Positions 8,160-16,867 of a DNA stretch of 64,000 nucleotides are shown one piece after another. This stretch comes from Lentzea aerocolonigenes. GTDB taxonomy: Bacteria > Actinomycetota > Actinomycetes > Mycobacteriales > Pseudonocardiaceae. Location of the stretch: the NCBI RefSeq assembly GCF_000955955.1, contig NZ_JYJG01000007.1:1-64000 (forward strand), given 5' to 3'. The notes under the pieces are model-generated. The model saw only the letters and a list, made by a program, of their open reading frames with translations. It had not been told where the DNA came from and made no database searches. Position 1 is the first letter of the stretch; each line of letters opens with the position of its first letter. The position numbers and the translations under genes were made by a program.

Positions 8160-8171
8160 CGGCTGAAGTAT

Positions 8172-8897
8172 TCACGGCCTGGGCAGCGCCGCCAACAGGG
8201 ACTCGTCCCCTGAGACGATCGCGTGGTTCGGACGCGCGTAGACGGCTCGGTAGACCGCGTCCGCCCCGCCCGCGAGTGTGGCGTCGGCGTCGAATGCCGA
8301 GTCGTGCACGTCGGTGACGACCAGCGGCTTGCCCTCGGCCAGCGTGACGTCCCACGCGCGGCCCGCGTCGGCGGCGTGCACCAGGATCCGCCCGGTTGCC
8401 GAGACTGGAGCACCCAGCTCGATCCGGCGCGCCACCAGCACGGTCAGGTACTCGTCGATGCCGTCCGCCGCGAACTCGGGGTCGAACACCAGTGCCGGCA
8501 GCTCGTGACCGATCGCGAGCTCGGCGTCCAGGCGGTGGATCGACGTCTCGTGCGCCTGCCTGCGTGACCAGAAGGCGGCGCGGGAGGAGTGGTCGAACGT
8601 CCACGCGGGACGATCGGCAGGAGTCTCGCGCAACCGCTCCAGCAGCAACGAAAGGCCGGTGTCCCACCAGGAAAGGGCCTCGTCGAAGTCACGTGGGGCC
8701 TTCACCCACTCCGGCCGGCCGGCCTCGGGCGCGGTGACGACGGCCTGCGCCGCCCACGTGTGCACCTCGGCCATGTGCCGCACCAGCTTCAGCACTGTCC
8801 ACTCAGGACAGGAAGGAACCGGTGCGTCCGCGCCTGCCTTGAGGGCGGCCGAACGCATCAACGAAGCCTGGGTCTCGATCTGCGCGACGTAGTCCAC
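8172..8897 (-). CDS. Mycothiol-dependent maleylpyruvate isomerase-family protein (DinB-like)
   Basis: 241 residues from the GTG at 8897. The N-terminal DinB-like four-helix domain carries the family's VPSCPEWTVLKLVRHMAEVH and the metal-binding AHETSIHRLDAE motif, whose histidines bind zinc in relatives. The C-terminal portion (GRILVHAADAGRAWDV) is the usual second domain. Members use mycothiol for isomerisation or detoxification; the substrate is not predictable. The frame is open to 9026, but upstream residues are outside the family and would overlap the methyltransferase gene. Fits the mycothiol context (mshA in this window). Confidence 0.8.
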   Translation of the reverse strand: MDYVAQIETQASLMRSAALKAGADAPVPSCPEWTVLKLVRHMAEVHTWAAQAVVTAPEAGRPEWVKAPRDFDEALSWWDTGLSLLLERLRETPADRPAWTFDHSSRAAFWSRRQAHETSIHRLDAELAIGHELPALVFDPEFAADGIDEYLTVLVARRIELGAPVSATGRILVHAADAGRAWDVTLAEGKPLVVTDVHDSAFDADATLAGGADAVYRAVYARPNHAIVSGDESLLAALPRP

Positions 8898-8907
8898 AGA
8901 CTCAACA

Positions 8908-9714
8908 CTAGGGCGCGACGGCCGCCCATTCGAGCGAGATTTCACCGAGCCGCCAACGACGACGGTCGTCCACGACCGGCCAGCCGCGTTCGGTGAGCAG
9001 CCGCGCCGACTCCACCCACCGCGCACGAGGCCCGAACGGGGCGAACGGCGCCGCGGTGGCCCAGCACGCGTCCAGCTCTGCCAGCAGTGCGTGCACCCGT
9101 TCGCCCGGCACGTTCTTGTGGATCAACGCCTTGGGCAGCCTCTCCGCGAGATCGGAAGGCACCTCGATCCCGGACGGCTTGCACGCCAGCGTGAACGTCT
9201 GCGGCCCGTCCGAGTTCAACGTGACCCACGTGCATCGACGGCCGATCTCGTCACACGTGCCCTCGATCACGAGCCCGCCGGGAGCCATCCGCGAGAGCAT
9301 CGTGTCCCACGCCTCGAACGACTGCTCCTCGGTGTACTGCCGCAGCACGTTGAAGGCGCGCAACAACACCGGCCGCGCACCGGCCAGTTCGAACCCACCG
9401 CGCCGGAAGTCCAGCCAGGGCGGATCGGCGACCGCCTTGCCCGCGTCGACCCGCTCCTGATCGATCTCCAGCCCGAGCACGCGCACATCAGGCCGCACGG
9501 CACGCAGCCGCGCGGCCATCTCGACGGTGGTGATCGGCGTGGCCCCGTACCCGAGGTCGACCACGAGCGGGTCGGCCGCGTCCAGCAGGAACGACGACAG
9601 CGTTCCGGTCATCCACCGGTCGACCCGGCGCAGGCGGTTCGGGTTGGTCGTGCCGCGCGTCGGCAGGCCGAGCGCGCGGGCCCGGCCGGCCGCTAGCCGC
9701 GGTTTGCGAGCCAT
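8908..9714 (-). CDS. Class I SAM-dependent methyltransferase
   Basis: 268 residues. SAM-binding motif I is LVVDLGYGATPITTVEMA, a DxGxG variant, followed by an acidic second strand (VLGLEIDQERV) and LVIEGTCDEIG. The N-terminus is rich in Arg/Lys (MARKPRLAAGRARALG). The relatives I recognise in actinomycetes are conserved hypothetical methyltransferases near murB; the substrate is unknown. Start ATG at 9714 overlaps the end of the DUF2505 gene by 22 bp, so it is the second gene of that transcript. Confidence 0.75.
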   Translation of the reverse strand: MARKPRLAAGRARALGLPTRGTTNPNRLRRVDRWMTGTLSSFLLDAADPLVVDLGYGATPITTVEMAARLRAVRPDVRVLGLEIDQERVDAGKAVADPPWLDFRRGGFELAGARPVLLRAFNVLRQYTEEQSFEAWDTMLSRMAPGGLVIEGTCDEIGRRCTWVTLNSDGPQTFTLACKPSGIEVPSDLAERLPKALIHKNVPGERVHALLAELDACWATAAPFAPFGPRARWVESARLLTERGWPVVDDRRRWRLGEISLEWAAVAP

Positions 9715-10181
9715 TCCGACGTGAACTCGCTCTCCTTGTTCAGCAGCACCACGACCTGCTCGGCGATCAGCTTCTCGAGCTTGCCGCCCATGAGCGGGAT
9801 GCTGACCTTGACCTCCCCCACGAGGGTGGTCTTGGAGCCGGCGCCGTTGTCCGTGATGGTGAACGAACCGTCCAGCCGGCCGGGCACGCCGTTGATCGTC
9901 ACCTCGACCGTGCCGGCGCCCGCCGCCCAGTTCTCGACCCGCTGGATCACCAGGTCGCCGCCGAGCAGCGACTTGGCGATCGACGGCAGGTGCTCCGCTG
10001 GCACGCCCTGCTTGAGCTGGTACGACGTCTTGCCGTTCGCGCTGGAGAACGTCATGAGCTCGGCGTCGTTGCCCCCGATCGAGGCCAGCCGGTCGCGCAG
10101 ATAGGTCTCGTCGACCAACGCGCCGAAGACCTTCTCCGCCGAATGGGGTGACGTGGTGTGGTGCTCGATGCGGCGTGCCAT
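9693..10181 (-). CDS. DUF2505 domain protein (SRPBCC/START-like fold)
   Basis: 162 residues covering a full DUF2505 domain: MARRIEHHTTSPHSAEKVFGAL at the start, then strands VQRVENW and TVEVTINGVPGRLDGSFTITD, and a final helix EQVVVLLNKESEFTSEWL. The family has the hydrophobic-cavity START-like fold and no assigned ligand. ATG chosen at 10181; a longer open frame reaches 10685 but runs antisense through murB. It is divergent from murB across 25 bp, so the promoters of the two must overlap, a conserved arrangement in actinomycetes. Confidence 0.8.
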   Translation of the reverse strand: MARRIEHHTTSPHSAEKVFGALVDETYLRDRLASIGGNDAELMTFSSANGKTSYQLKQGVPAEHLPSIAKSLLGGDLVIQRVENWAAGAGTVEVTINGVPGRLDGSFTITDNGAGSKTTLVGEVKVSIPLMGGKLEKLIAEQVVVLLNKESEFTSEWLANRG

Positions 10182-10206
10182 GTCGCGGAGGCTACCGTTG
10201 ACGCCT

Positions 10207-11280
10207 GTGACCACCACGCAGTCCGTACCTCTGGCCGAGCGCACCACGCTCCGACTCGGTGGCCCGGCCGCGCGGTTCGTCCACGCCACGACCGCCGCTG
10301 AGCTGGTCGAAGCCGTGCGAACAGCCGACGCCGCCGCCGACGAGAAGGTCCTCGTGCTCGGCGGCGGGTCGAACCTCGTGATCTCCGACGGCGGCTTCGA
10401 CGGCACCGTCGTGCAGGTCGGCACCAAGGGTTTCCGGCTCGACCCGCTGGGCGGCGGGATCGTCCAGTTCACCGTCGAGGCAGGCGAGGAGTGGGACGCG
10501 GTCGTCGCCGAGGCGGTCGCGCAGGGCCTCGGCGGGCTCGAGTGCCTGTCCGGCATCCCCGGCCTCAACGGCGCCACGCCGGTGCAGAACGTCGGCGCGT
10601 ACGGCGTCGAGATCTCCCAGGTGCTGCAGTCGGTGGATCTTCTGGACCGGCGCAGCGGCAAGGTGCACCAGGTGCCCGCAGCCAAGCTGGGCCTCGACTA
10701 CCGCACCTCCGTGCTCAAGGGCACGGACAGCGCGGTCGTGCTGCGCACCAGGTTCTCGCTGACCGCCGGCGGCATGTCCGCGCCGATCCGCTACGCCGAG
10801 CTGGCACGTGTTCTCGGTGTGCAGCAAGGTGATCGCGTTCCTGCCGACGAGGCCCGCAAGGCCGTGCTGGAGCTGCGCCGCGGTAAGGGCATGGTGCTCG
10901 ACGCCACGGACCACGACACGTGGAGCGCCGGCTCGTTCTTCACCAACCCGATCATCGACGACGCGACGTTCACGAGCGTGCTGATCCGCATCGCCGAACG
11001 CCTCGGCCACGACGTGAACGTGCCGACCTACCCCGCGGGCAACGGCCAGAAGAAGCTCTCCGCCGCCTGGCTGATCGAACGGGCAGGCTTCCACAAGGGC
11101 CATCAGGGGCCCGGTGGCCGGGTGTCGTTGTCCAGCAAGCACACCCTGGCCCTGACGAACCGCGGCGGCGCCTCCACCGAGGACCTGCTCGACCTGGCGC
11201 GCGAGGTGCGCGACGGCGTAAGGGCGGCCTTCGGAGTCGAACTGCACCCGGAACCGGTCTTCGTAGGCGTTCAGCTGTAG
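10207..11280 (+). CDS. murB: UDP-N-acetylenolpyruvoylglucosamine reductase
   Basis: 357 residues from GTG. MurB reduces the enolpyruvyl ether of UDP-GlcNAc to UDP-MurNAc with NADPH and FAD, the second committed step of peptidoglycan precursor synthesis. Visible features: the FAD-binding VLVLGGGSNLVISDGGFDG, GIPGLNGATPVQNVGAYGVEI, the catalytic Arg in LDYRTSVLKG, the proton-donor Ser in SAGSFFTNPI, and the C-terminal Glu in LHPEPVFVG. This is a type I MurB. The same region is murB (Rv0482) in M. tuberculosis. Confidence 0.95.
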   Translation: MTTTQSVPLAERTTLRLGGPAARFVHATTAAELVEAVRTADAAADEKVLVLGGGSNLVISDGGFDGTVVQVGTKGFRLDPLGGGIVQFTVEAGEEWDAVVAEAVAQGLGGLECLSGIPGLNGATPVQNVGAYGVEISQVLQSVDLLDRRSGKVHQVPAAKLGLDYRTSVLKGTDSAVVLRTRFSLTAGGMSAPIRYAELARVLGVQQGDRVPADEARKAVLELRRGKGMVLDATDHDTWSAGSFFTNPIIDDATFTSVLIRIAERLGHDVNVPTYPAGNGQKKLSAAWLIERAGFHKGHQGPGGRVSLSSKHTLALTNRGGASTEDLLDLAREVRDGVRAAFGVELHPEPVFVGVQL

Positions 11281-11358
11281 GTCTGTCCGGGTGACTCCAT
11301 GTGACGAACCGTGACGCGGCGTGTTTCATGGATGTATAGGGGCGGAACGGAGGTCGCC

Positions 11359-12372
11359 ATGAGCTACCTCGACGAAGCCGCGCTGGCGGTCATCAGGCCG
11401 ATCAAGCGCATGGTCGAAGACGAGTTCCTCACCCGGCCGGGCGTGATCGGCGTCGACATCGGCGAGAAGTACACCGCCGGACGCCCGACCGGTAAGGCCG
11501 CGATCGTGGTCTACGTGTGCGCCAAGGGGCCGCAGCACCCGCAGCAGATCCCCGCGGAGGTCGGCGGCGTCCCGACCGACGTCGTCGCCGAGTCGATCGT
11601 GCTGCACCGCGCACGGATCACCCGCGCGTCGGACGAGCAACCCGTTGTGGCGGAACGGCATCCGATCCTGCGCGGCGGCATCGGCATCGGCCCGGCGCGG
11701 TCGTTCCGGGTCGTGCCGCCCGAGGTCGAGAAGGCGGGCGAGTACGTGATCGCCGGCACGCTCGGCGCGTTCGTGATCACCAGGACCGACCCCCGCAAAG
11801 TGCTGGGGCTCACCACTTTCCACGTCGGCTGCGTCGACGACTCGTGGGCGGTGGGCGACGAGTTCGTGCATCCGTCCAGAGTGGACGGTGGTGTGCCGGG
11901 CGCCGACGAGATCGCGGTCCTGGACCGCGCGGCACTCGCCGGATCGGTCAGTGCGGCCGGCCTGAAGATGGGCGCGAGGCCGTTCCGCGCGGAGGTCGTG
12001 GACGTCGGTGCGATCACCGGCGCCGCGCAGGCCACCATCGGCTCGACAGTGCGCAAGCGCGGCCGCACCACCGGGCTCACCTACGGCGTGATCGTCTCGA
12101 CGGACGCGACGCTGCGACTCGACTTCGGCGACGGGATCGGAGTGCGGACGTTGCGCGACCAGATCCGCGTGCACTCGTCGGAACGCTTCGGCGACCACGG
12201 GGACAGCGGCGCGGTGCTCGTCGACGCCGACAACCGCGTCGTGGGCCTGTACGTCGCCGGATCGGGCTCAACGGGATTCGCGAACCCCATCGAGCCCGTC
12301 CTGCGTCAGCTGGACGTGGAGCTGCTCACCCGCGGTGTGCCCGAGTCGCGGAGGCCTGAGCCCGCGGCTTGA
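11359..12372 (+). CDS. Trypsin-fold serine protease (Nal1-like)
   Basis: 337 residues from the ATG following GGAACGGAGG. No signal peptide, so probably cytosolic. The C-terminal 200 residues hold a chymotrypsin-type triad: His in LGLTTFHVGCV, Asp in DEIAVLDRAAL, and Ser in FGDHGDSGAVLVD (GDSG signature). Between them lies STVRKRGRTTGLTYG, typical of this fold. The N-terminal region (PGVIGVDIGEKYTAGRPTG) resembles bacterial proteins related to plant NARROW LEAF 1, which share this unusual pre-domain. The target is unknown. The 3' end overlaps the convergent SDR gene by 47 bp. Confidence 0.65.
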   Translation: MSYLDEAALAVIRPIKRMVEDEFLTRPGVIGVDIGEKYTAGRPTGKAAIVVYVCAKGPQHPQQIPAEVGGVPTDVVAESIVLHRARITRASDEQPVVAERHPILRGGIGIGPARSFRVVPPEVEKAGEYVIAGTLGAFVITRTDPRKVLGLTTFHVGCVDDSWAVGDEFVHPSRVDGGVPGADEIAVLDRAALAGSVSAAGLKMGARPFRAEVVDVGAITGAAQATIGSTVRKRGRTTGLTYGVIVSTDATLRLDFGDGIGVRTLRDQIRVHSSERFGDHGDSGAVLVDADNRVVGLYVAGSGSTGFANPIEPVLRQLDVELLTRGVPESRRPEPAA

Positions 12373-13057
12373 GCACGATCGTGTCCAGGTTCACGTGCGA
12401 CGGCCGGGTGACCGCGAACGCGATCACGTCCGCCACGTCGTCGGCGACCAACGGCGTGATGTTCTCGTAGACCTTGGCCGCGCGCTCGGTGTCGCCGCCG
12501 AACCGGTTGGCGGAGAAGTCCGTCTCGACCATGCCCGGCTGGATCTCGGTGATCCGCACCGGCTGACCCAGCAGCTCGCCCCTCAGCGTGCGGTGGAGCG
12601 CCGACTGGGCGTGCTTGGCGCTCGTGTACCCGGAGCCGTTGTCGTAGGCCTCGTACGCGGCGATGGACGTCACGGAGACGATGTGCCCGTCGCCGGACGC
12701 GATCAGCTTCGGGATGAACGCCTTGGTCACCAGCAGGGTGCCGAGGACGTTCGCCTCCCACATCCAGCGCCACTCGGCCGGATCACCCTCGGCCACGGTC
12801 GACAGCCCGCGCGCACCGCCCGCGTTGTTCACGAGGACGTGAGCTTCGGGTACCCCGTCCGCGAACGCCGCGACGGAGGCCTCGTCGGTGACGTCCAACT
12901 CCAGGGCCGTCCCGTCGATCTCCTTCGCGATAACGTGGAGACGGTCCAGGCGACGTGCGCCGAGCACGACGTGGAACCCCTCGGAGGCGAGTCTCCGGGC
13001 GGTGGCCTCGCCGATGCCCGCGCTGGCTCCGGTCACTACTGCGACAGGTCGATTCAC
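12326..13057 (-). CDS. Short-chain dehydrogenase/reductase (classical SDR)
   Basis: 243 residues from GTG. Has the TGASAGIGEATA nucleotide-binding loop, LVNNAGGARG, catalytic Ser in SVTSIAAYEAY and the active-site pair YTSAK. The basic residues after strand 2 (GARRLDRL) suggest NADP(H). It resembles the YdfG/serine 3-dehydrogenase subgroup. It occupies the position of the SDR gene Rv0484c beside murB and the L,D-transpeptidase in mycobacteria. Substrate unassigned. Confidence 0.85.
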   Translation of the reverse strand: MNRPVAVVTGASAGIGEATARRLASEGFHVVLGARRLDRLHVIAKEIDGTALELDVTDEASVAAFADGVPEAHVLVNNAGGARGLSTVAEGDPAEWRWMWEANVLGTLLVTKAFIPKLIASGDGHIVSVTSIAAYEAYDNGSGYTSAKHAQSALHRTLRGELLGQPVRITEIQPGMVETDFSANRFGGDTERAAKVYENITPLVADDVADVIAFAVTRPSHVNLDTIVLKPRAQASATRAHRG

Positions 13058-13150
13058 GACCCTGATCGTAGGCGGCCGAATCGGGTGTGACCGACGTCAC
13101 TCGCACCCGAGGGTCCTGCTGCACGTCCACCATGGTGGGAGGTCGAAACC

Positions 13151-14290
13151 GTGAAGAGAACACTTGTCGCGCTGGTCGCCGGACTGACGCTGCTGACCGG
13201 ATGCTCGAGTGTCGAGGCGGGGTCACCGAAGGCGGACAGCTCGCTGCCGTCCGCGAAGGTCACCCTGACCCCGGTTGATGGCACCAAGGACGTGCAGGTC
13301 ACGACGCAGGCCCAGGTGGCCGTGGTGGACGGCAAGATCGAGTCCGTCGCGCTGAAGTCGCCAGAGGGCAAGGACGTCAAGGGCACGCTCACCGAGGACA
13401 AGTCGGGCTGGACCAGTGCCGAGCCGCTGGGTTACGGCAAGACGTACACGTACTCCGGCAAGGCGATCGGCACCGACGGCAAGCCGGTCGAGCTCAAGGG
13501 CTCGTTCACCACGGTCGCGCCCGGTTCGCAGACCCGCGCGACGCTCTGGCCGGGCGACGGCCAGACGGTCGGCGTCGCGGCGCCGATCATGGTCAAGTTC
13601 GAGGCTCCGGTCGAGGACAAGGCCACCGTCGAGAAGGCCCTCAAGGTCACCAACTCGGCGAACATCACCGGCACGTGGGCCTGGCTCAACGCCCAGGAAG
13701 TGCACTACCGGCCGGAGAAGTACTGGCCCGCGAACACCACGATCAAGGTCGAGGCCAAGCTCTACGGCGTGAACTACGGCGGCGGCGCGTTCGGCAAGGC
13801 CGACGTGACCAGCGATTTCACCATCGGCCGCAACCAGGTCGTGAAGATCGACAACCCGACGCACCAGCTCGTGGTCATGCGTGACGGCCAGCAGGTCGCC
13901 TCGTACCCGGCGTCGTTCGGCCTGGACAACGACGCGGAGCGCACCACGCCCAACGGCACGTTCGTGGTCATGTCGAAGAACGACACGTTCTCGTTCGACA
14001 ACCCCCGCTACGGCTACACCAACGTCGTGAAGAAGTGGGCCGTCCGGTTCTCGAACCACGGCGAGTTCATCCACGAGAACAACGACAACGCGGGCAACAT
14101 CGGCAAGAACAACACCTCGCACGGCTGCGCGAACCTGCTGGAAGCCGACGCCAAGGCCTACTACGACTCGGCGATGATCGGTGACCCGGTCGAGGTGACC
14201 GGCTCCATCACGACGCTGCCGGCGCAGTACGACTGGTACGACTGGCAGATCCCGTGGGACCAGTGGAAGAGCAAGTCCGCGGCGAAGTAG
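13151..14290 (+). CDS. L,D-transpeptidase lipoprotein (LppS/LprQ-like)
   Basis: 379 residues from GTG. Lipoprotein signal ends LTLLTGC (Cys18). Two Ig-like domains (about residues 35-125 and 126-230) precede a YkuD catalytic domain (about 230-350) with His in FIHENNDN and the Cys nucleophile in TSHGCANL, followed by a Trp-rich C-terminal tail (YDWYDWQIPWDQW). Such enzymes make 3-3 cross-links in peptidoglycan on the outer face of the membrane. Same order as Rv0483 beside murB in M. tuberculosis. The complete catalytic motif implies activity. Ribosome-binding GGGAGG lies upstream. Confidence 0.92.
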   Translation: MKRTLVALVAGLTLLTGCSSVEAGSPKADSSLPSAKVTLTPVDGTKDVQVTTQAQVAVVDGKIESVALKSPEGKDVKGTLTEDKSGWTSAEPLGYGKTYTYSGKAIGTDGKPVELKGSFTTVAPGSQTRATLWPGDGQTVGVAAPIMVKFEAPVEDKATVEKALKVTNSANITGTWAWLNAQEVHYRPEKYWPANTTIKVEAKLYGVNYGGGAFGKADVTSDFTIGRNQVVKIDNPTHQLVVMRDGQQVASYPASFGLDNDAERTTPNGTFVVMSKNDTFSFDNPRYGYTNVVKKWAVRFSNHGEFIHENNDNAGNIGKNNTSHGCANLLEADAKAYYDSAMIGDPVEVTGSITTLPAQYDWYDWQIPWDQWKSKSAAK

Positions 14291-14326
14291 GACCAACGGG
14301 AATTCGTCCCCCGACCAGGTCGTTTG

Positions 14327-14351
14327 CACGTGTGTGCACTTGACACACGTG
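14327..14351. promoter_or_regulatory. Inverted repeat over the hydrolase-mshA translation start
   Basis: Arms CACGTGTG (14327-14334) and CACACGTG (14344-14351) are perfect inverted complements separated by 9 nt. The dyad covers both candidate GTG starts of the hydrolase gene (14334 and 14349). It could be an operator or an RNA hairpin that masks initiation. No matching regulator is identified. Confidence 0.4.
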
Positions 14352-15098
14352 ACGGCGGCCGGCGGGGGACGACTGGCCGTCCGTGAGGCAGGACCGCCAG
14401 ACGCGCCGCCGGTGGTGCTCATCCACGGCTGGGCGCAGACGGGTGCGGTCTGGGACCTGCCCGGTTTCCGGACTTACGCCGTCGACCTGCGAGGACACGG
14501 CGAGTCCGACGACTTCGGCGACTACCGCGATTCCGCCGGCTGGGCCGCGGACCTCGACGCCGTTCTTGATCACACCGGGCCCGCGACCGTCGTCGGATGG
14601 TCCTACGGCGGGCTCGTCATCGCCGACCACCTCCGCTTCCACGGCACCGCGAAGATCAACGCGCTGGTGTTCGTGAGCGCGATCACCGAGATCGGCCGCG
14701 GCCGCCCGGGAGGCGCCACCGGCCCCGTGATGCGCGCCGCACTGCCCGCCGCCATCTCCGACGACGAGGCGATGGCCGACTTCTGCCGGGCCATGGCACC
14801 CGCTCTACCTGCTGAGACGGTCGCCGAACTCACAGCCTCTGCGACGTCCGTGAGCCATAAAGTGCGAGGTGAGCTGTTCCGCAGGGATGTGGGCAGCGCT
14901 GACGTGTTGACCGCTGTCGACGTGCCGACCCTCGTAGTGCACGGAACTCAAGACGAGGTGGTGGCCCCTGCCGCCGCCGAGTACTCCGCCGCCCTGATCC
15001 CCGGAGCCGAGTTGAGCCTGTACCCCGACACCGCGCACGCGCCCTTCCTGGAGCGGCCCGCGCAGTTCCTCTCCGACCTGAAGCGGGTGGTCCGGTGA
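14334..15098 (+). CDS. Alpha/beta hydrolase
   Basis: 254 residues with a complete alpha/beta hydrolase triad: oxyanion region [11 protein letters not shown], nucleophile Ser in [12 protein letters not shown], Asp in VHGTQDEVV and His in [13 protein letters not shown]. The mid-section after residue 105 is a helical cap. The stop overlaps mshA by 4 bp (GTGA), so it is translated with the first mycothiol enzyme. A role in mycothiol metabolism is only guilt by association. The start is uncertain (GTG at 14334 or 14349) because neither has a clear ribosome-binding site and both lie in an inverted repeat. Confidence 0.8.
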   Translation: MHLTHVTAAGGGRLAVREAGPPDAPPVVLIHGWAQTGAVWDLPGFRTYAVDLRGHGESDDFGDYRDSAGWAADLDAVLDHTGPATVVGWSYGGLVIADHLRFHGTAKINALVFVSAITEIGRGRPGGATGPVMRAALPAAISDDEAMADFCRAMAPALPAETVAELTASATSVSHKVRGELFRRDVGSADVLTAVDVPTLVVHGTQDEVVAPAAAEYSAALIPGAELSLYPDTAHAPFLERPAQFLSDLKRVVR

Positions 15099-16342
15099 AG
15101 CGAGTAGCGGTGCTCTCGGTCCACACCTCGCCGCTGGAGCAGCCGGGGACCGGGGACGCGGGCGGCATGAACGTCTACATCGTGCAGACGGCCACGCGGA
15201 TGGCTCAGCGGGGCGTCGAGGTGGAGATCTTCACCCGTGCCACGTCGTCGGAGCTGCCGCCGGTCGCCGAGCTGGCGCCGGGCGTGCGCGTCCGGCACAT
15301 CGCGGCCGGGCCGTTCGAGGGCCTGGGCAAGGAGGAGCTGCCCGGTCAGCTCTGCGCGTTCACGGCGGGTGTCTTACGCGCCGAGGCACGCCACGAGCCC
15401 GGCTACTACGACGCGATCCACTCGCACTACTGGCTGTCCGGGCAGGTGGGCTGGCTCGCGCGGGAACGCTGGGGCGTGCCGTTGGTGCACACCGCGCACA
15501 CGCTGGCCAAGGTCAAGAACCTGGCGCTGGCCGAGGGGGACGCGCCGGAGCCGCGGATGCGCGTGATCGGCGAGGAGCAGGTGGTCAACGAGTCGGACCG
15601 GCTCGTCGCCAACACCGACATCGAGGCCAGCGAGCTGATCAAGCTCTACGACGCTGAACCGTCCAAGGTCGCCGTGGTGCCTCCCGGTGTCGACCTGGAC
15701 AGGTTCACGCCAGGAGACCGCGCGAAGGCACGGCAGTGGTTCGGGATTCCGCAGGACGCGACCGTGCTGGCGTTCGTCGGCCGGATCCAGCCGCTGAAGG
15801 CTCCTGATGTGCTGCTGCGCGCGGCCGCCGAGATGCTGGTGCGCGATCCGGGGCTGCGCTCGAAGCTGGTCGTGCTGATCGTCGGCGGGCCCTCGGGATC
15901 CGGCACCGAACGCCCGAAAGCGCTCGAAGAACTGGCCGTGCAGCTGGGGATCACGGACGTGGTCCGGTTCCTGCCGCCGCAGCCGGGACCGACACTGGCC
16001 GAGGTCTACCGGGCCGCAGACCTGGTGGCGGTGCCGAGCTACAACGAGTCGTTCGGGCTGGTCGCGCTGGAGGCCCAGGCGTGCGGAACGCCGGTGATCG
16101 CGGCAGCCGTCGGCGGGTTGCCGGTGGCGGTCAACGACGGGGTGTCCGGGGTTCTTGTGCACGGGCACGAACCGGACGCGTGGGCTGCTGCGATCGGCTC
16201 AGTGGCACTGCCGCAGAGGGAGCACCTGGCGAGCAACGCCGTGGGGCATGCGCGACGCTTCTCGTGGGACCGCACGACTGACGCCCTGCTGGCGGGGTAT
16301 CAAGAGGCGGCAGAGGTGTTCCGCCGGGAGGTTTTCATTTGA
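15095..16342 (+). CDS. mshA: D-inositol-3-phosphate glycosyltransferase (mycothiol synthesis step 1)
   Basis: 415 residues, GT-B fold family 4. It transfers GlcNAc from UDP-GlcNAc to 1L-myo-inositol-1-phosphate, the first step to mycothiol. Visible: [21 protein letters not shown] at the N-terminus (the glycine loop and acceptor site), [12 protein letters not shown], the phosphate-binding [12 protein letters not shown], and the donor-site [18 protein letters not shown] motif with the E-x7-E spacing. Flanked by 4-bp overlaps with the hydrolase (GTGA) and the YbjN gene (TTGA). Position matches Rv0486. Confidence 0.95.
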   Translation: MKRVAVLSVHTSPLEQPGTGDAGGMNVYIVQTATRMAQRGVEVEIFTRATSSELPPVAELAPGVRVRHIAAGPFEGLGKEELPGQLCAFTAGVLRAEARHEPGYYDAIHSHYWLSGQVGWLARERWGVPLVHTAHTLAKVKNLALAEGDAPEPRMRVIGEEQVVNESDRLVANTDIEASELIKLYDAEPSKVAVVPPGVDLDRFTPGDRAKARQWFGIPQDATVLAFVGRIQPLKAPDVLLRAAAEMLVRDPGLRSKLVVLIVGGPSGSGTERPKALEELAVQLGITDVVRFLPPQPGPTLAEVYRAADLVAVPSYNESFGLVALEAQACGTPVIAAAVGGLPVAVNDGVSGVLVHGHEPDAWAAAIGSVALPQREHLASNAVGHARRFSWDRTTDALLAGYQEAAEVFRREVFI

Positions 16343-16818
16343 GTCTGGACAGCGTGATCAAGTCCTTTTTGGACGAACGTGAGCTGAAGTACGACCGTCG
16401 TGAGCCCGGCAAGTTCTTCGTGACGCTGCCGGGGACCAAGAAGCTGCAGACCAACGTCTGGCTGATGGAGACGGCGCACGCGCTGGTCGTCGAGGCGTTC
16501 GTGTGCCGGCGTCCCGACCAGTCGTTCGAGGACGTCTACCGGTTCCTGTTGCGGCGCAACGCCCGGCTCTACGGCGTGCACTACACGATCGACGCCGAGG
16601 GTGACATCTACCTGGTCGGACGGGTCGGCAAGCACGCCGTGACCGCGGACGAGCTGGACCGCTTGCTCGGCCAGGTGCTGGAGGCGGCCGACGGCGACTT
16701 CAACCCGTTGCTGGAGATCGGGTTCGCGGACGCGATCCGGCGGGAGTGGGCGTGGCGGGTGTCGCGCGGTGAGTCGCTCGCGAACCTGCAGGCCTTCCAA
16801 CATCTCGTTTCGGACTAG
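16339..16818 (+). CDS. YbjN domain-containing protein
   Basis: 159 residues from a TTG in a TTGA overlap with mshA. The YbjN domain spans nearly the whole chain: [48 protein letters not shown], and [23 protein letters not shown]. The fold resembles type III secretion chaperones and the function is unknown. The family is fixed next to mshA in actinomycetes (Rv0487 in M. tuberculosis), which suggests a linked but unexplained role. The rare TTG start probably lowers its yield relative to MshA. Confidence 0.88.
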   Translation: MSLDSVIKSFLDERELKYDRREPGKFFVTLPGTKKLQTNVWLMETAHALVVEAFVCRRPDQSFEDVYRFLLRRNARLYGVHYTIDAEGDIYLVGRVGKHAVTADELDRLLGQVLEAADGDFNPLLEIGFADAIRREWAWRVSRGESLANLQAFQHLVSD

Positions 16819-16867
16819 TTCGGATCTCGTCGGCAACCCCTGGTCTGCCCGGAGCCGTCTGATCGGC

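Noticed and set aside
9693..10685. Long 330-residue version of the DUF2505 gene
   Set aside because: The first 168 residues run antisense through murB and have no domain; the DUF2505 domain begins at the internal ATG at 10181.
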